The notes under the pieces are model-generated. The model did no database searches and was not told where the DNA came from. It saw only the letters and a program-made list of their open reading frames with translations. From Bacillota bacterium (GTDB lineage: Bacteria > Bacillota > Clostridia > Christensenellales > CALWSW01), in the NCBI GenBank assembly GCA_023402915.1, contig JAEYFO010000127.1, forward strand, positions 1-6,458: a DNA stretch of 6,458 bases. Direction: 5' to 3'. Position 1 is the first letter of the stretch. Every line of letters begins with the position of its first letter. The position numbers and the translations under genes are program-made. This document shows, in pieces, positions 5,332 to 6,458 of the stretch.

Positions 5332-5898
5332 ATGTGGATCTATGAAAAGAAGCTGGAATTCCCCATCAACATCAAAAAGCCCGACCTGCGGGTCGCGAAA
5401 ATTCTTCAGGCGCAATACGGCGGCCCTGCGTCCGAGCTGACGGCCGGGCTGACCTATCTGACGCAGCGCTATTCCATGCCGGACGACCGGGTCAGGGCCT
5501 GCCTGACAGACGTCGGGACGGAGGAACTTTCTCATTGGGAAATGATCGGGACCATGCTCTATCAGGTCATGAAGGGCGCGCCTATCGCCGCGATCAAGGC
5601 GGCGGGGCTGGATCCGTACTACGTGCAGCACGGGCCGGGGACCTATCCCGTCGATCCGGACGGCGTGCCGTTCACCGCGGCCTACTTTACGGTGCTGGGC
5701 GATCCCATCGCAGACATCACGGCGGACATGGCGGCGGAGCAGAACGCCCGCGCCACCTACGAGCACATCTTGCAGCTGACGGACGATCCGGACGTGATCG
5801 CGCCCATCCGCTTCCTGCGGGAACGGGAGATCGTCCATTATCAGCGCTTTGGCGAGTGCATGATGATCCTGGAGGAACGCCGGGAAAACAGGCGCTGA
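5332..5898 (+). CDS. cotJC: Spore coat protein CotJC, manganese catalase-like
   Basis: A 188-residue protein of the CotJC/manganese catalase family, full length (189 in B. subtilis). The four-helix bundle ligands of a dimanganese site can all be placed by analogy with Lactobacillus plantarum Mn catalase (E35, E66, H69, E148, H181): E35 in ASELTAGL, E65 and H68 in GTEELSHWE, E136 in DMAAEQNARATYEHI, and H169 in REREIVHYQRF, with E166 three residues before it. The protein could therefore be a working catalase that removes hydrogen peroxide at the spore surface, not just a structural relic. CotJC lies in the inner coat and is stabilised by CotJA. The start ATG 5332-5334 follows AGGAGGG at 5318-5324. 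The gene ends at TGA 5896-5898, just before a strong terminator. The highly charged tail (EERRENRR) is unremarkable. Confidence 0.93.
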   Translation: MWIYEKKLEFPINIKKPDLRVAKILQAQYGGPASELTAGLTYLTQRYSMPDDRVRACLTDVGTEELSHWEMIGTMLYQVMKGAPIAAIKAAGLDPYYVQHGPGTYPVDPDGVPFTAAYFTVLGDPIADITADMAAEQNARATYEHILQLTDDPDVIAPIRFLREREIVHYQRFGECMMILEERRENRR

Positions 5899-5917
5899 GC
5901 AGCGCAAAAAACGGATA

Positions 5918-5950
5918 AAAAAGGCTGGATGACGCACATCCGGCCTTTTT
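5918..5950. terminator. Strong terminator of the cotJ operon
   Basis: GGC-TGGATG (5923-5931) pairs with CATCCG-GCC (5937-5945), including one U-G wobble, around the loop ACGCA. A-tract 5918-5922 and T-tract 5946-5950 flank it. It lies 20 bases after the cotJC stop. The flanking A/T runs would also let it stop transcripts coming from the right on the - strand. Confidence 0.88.
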
Positions 5951-5985
5951 GGCGGTTTTGGGGAAAATGAAAGATTAGGGGAGGA

Positions 5986-6015
5986 AGCGCTGTTTTTTGG
6001 AGGAAGAACAGCGCT
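5986..6015 (+). repeat. Near-perfect palindromic hairpin
   Basis: AGCGCTGTTTTTT (5986-5998) pairs with GAAGAACAGCGCT (6003-6015) around GGAG: 13 bp with two U-G wobbles on the + strand RNA; the first 9 bp are perfect on both strands. The wobbles favour folding of the + strand transcript. It directly precedes the inverted copy of the repeat motif at 6016-6030. Confidence 0.6.
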
Positions 6016-6183
6016 GGTTGAACTTTCGAAGATACTTCCGGACAGATCGAAAGAACAAGACGGTTTTCCGGCAGTTGGGAGATGCAAGAAAGACAACGCT
6101 TTGAGGAACAGCCCCAAAGGATGACGATGTTTATCAAAGATTTGAACATCGAAAAATGCGGCGCTGTTTTCGAAAGTTCAACC
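6016..6183. repeat. 15-bp perfect inverted repeat
   Basis: GGTTGAACTTTCGAA at 6016-6030 has its exact reverse complement at 6169-6183. The arms are 138 bases apart and the right arm lies in a unit of the repeat array, so the left arm is best read as an inverted array copy. Confidence 0.75.
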
Positions 6184-6320
6184 ATCTTCAAAGACAGCAC
6201 CGCATTTTGAAATTCCGCTATCTTGAAAAAAGCAGCACGCGCTTTTTGCAACGTCGTCAAACCGGCAAGGGACGGCAATGTTTTTCGACAGTTCCCAAAC
6301 AGTGCGGACAAAAAGCGGGT
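6031..6320 (+). repeat. Degenerate tandem repeat array, about 37-bp unit
   Basis: Three adjoining segments align clearly: 6135-6170, 6171-6208 and 6209-6248. Each has the order AAA/AGT-like start, then an ATC or ATCTT block in the middle, then a GC-rich CAGCACCGC-type block, then a T-run. Weaker units can be fitted at about 6031-6067, 6068-6104, 6248-6285 and 6286-6320, which share the CGACAGTT/CGAAAGTT/CGGCAGTT opening and the closing T-run. Inside the best pair, 6153-6167 and 6194-6208 are complementary in 14 of 15 positions, forming a large hairpin that on the - strand ends in ATTTTT and could stop the amidohydrolase transcript. A - strand frame crosses the region but has no ribosome binding site and mirrors the repeats, so it is not called as a gene. 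Alignment was done by eye. Confidence 0.5.
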
Positions 6321-6386
6321 GAAACCTGCGCGTCGAACGGGTGCGGACTGCTCTTTTCCAAAGGACAATTCTGGCCTGAAAAGCGC

Positions 6387-6458
6387 TTACTCCGCTTCGT
6401 AGACGATCTCGCCCCTGCGGATGGTCTTGAGCACCTTGATGTCCTTGAGGGTCGCGGG
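6387..6458 (-). CDS. Probable amidohydrolase, C-terminal end (partial)
   Basis: Only the last 23 codons are present, cut by the right edge and ending with TAA at 6389-6387. The end reads LKDIKVLKTIRRGEIVYEAE, which is the usual close of amidohydrolase family 3 and related metal-dependent hydrolases (a DI-x-V-x-x-TI-x-x-G-x-x-VYE strand pair of the small beta domain). The catalytic barrel is out of view, so the substrate cannot be guessed. The gene converges on cotJC, with a 490-base gap occupied by repeats. The hairpin at 6153-6208 is the first plausible terminator for it. Confidence 0.5.
   Translation of the reverse strand, partial: PATLKDIKVLKTIRRGEIVYEAE

Noticed and set aside
5038..6117. 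359-residue - strand frame
   Set aside because: It is antisense to cotJB and cotJC, which are firmly identified.
5841..6368. 175-residue - strand frame over the repeat array
   Set aside because: No ribosome binding site, overlaps the end of cotJC, and its internal similarities only reflect the DNA repeats.
5951..6386. CRISPR array
   Set aside because: The repeats are degenerate and contiguous, without unique spacers of constant length between identical repeats.

Overview
The window looks like chromosomal DNA of a spore-forming, GC-rich member of the Clostridia, most likely Oscillospirales/Ruminococcaceae-type. The grounds are the tail of a late sporulation sigma factor (SigK type), a complete cotJA-cotJB-cotJC spore coat operon, a DUF5685 + J-domain gene pair of the kind found in that group, strong AGGAGG-type ribosome binding sites and GC-rich codon choice. 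No phage, plasmid, IS, CRISPR array, tRNA or rRNA was seen.

Layout. 3-179 (+): last 58 codons of a sigK-type sigma factor. 180-987: about 800 bases without a convincing protein gene. It holds a well-formed SigA promoter (297-325) followed 130 bases later by an excellent intrinsic terminator (421-459), so a small untranslated RNA of about 128 nt is proposed there. Further on are a long hairpin terminator (816-869) and a cluster of CCGG hairpins (929-973). 988-2024 (-): a two-gene operon with a multi-spanning membrane protein first and a SWIM zinc-finger protein second, 17 bases apart. 2025-2884: about 860 bases with no supportable gene, but with hairpins at 2094-2156 and 2225-2258. 2885-4615 (-): a DUF5685 protein followed by a J-domain protein with a serine/glycine linker and a cysteine-packed tail. 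A SigA promoter (4686-4714, - strand) drives the pair or its first gene. 4829-5898 (+): cotJA, cotJB and cotJC, probably fired from a SigK/SigE-like promoter that overlaps the divergent SigA promoter. The operon ends at a strong terminator (5918-5950). 5951-6386: a gene-free stretch filled by a degenerate, roughly 37-bp repeat array and an inverted copy of its motif. 6387-6458 (-): the last 23 codons of a probable amidohydrolase, converging on the cot operon.

The sporulation genes form one theme: late mother-cell sigma factor at the left, inner coat proteins including a manganese-catalase-like CotJC at the right. Between them lie vegetatively promoted genes of unknown role. The least explained elements are the candidate small RNA after sigK, the repeat array after cotJC, and the two aspartate-rich motifs of the DUF5685 protein, which recall class I isoprenoid synthases. 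None of these amounts to proof of a new system. All calls come from reading the sequence; no database search was run.
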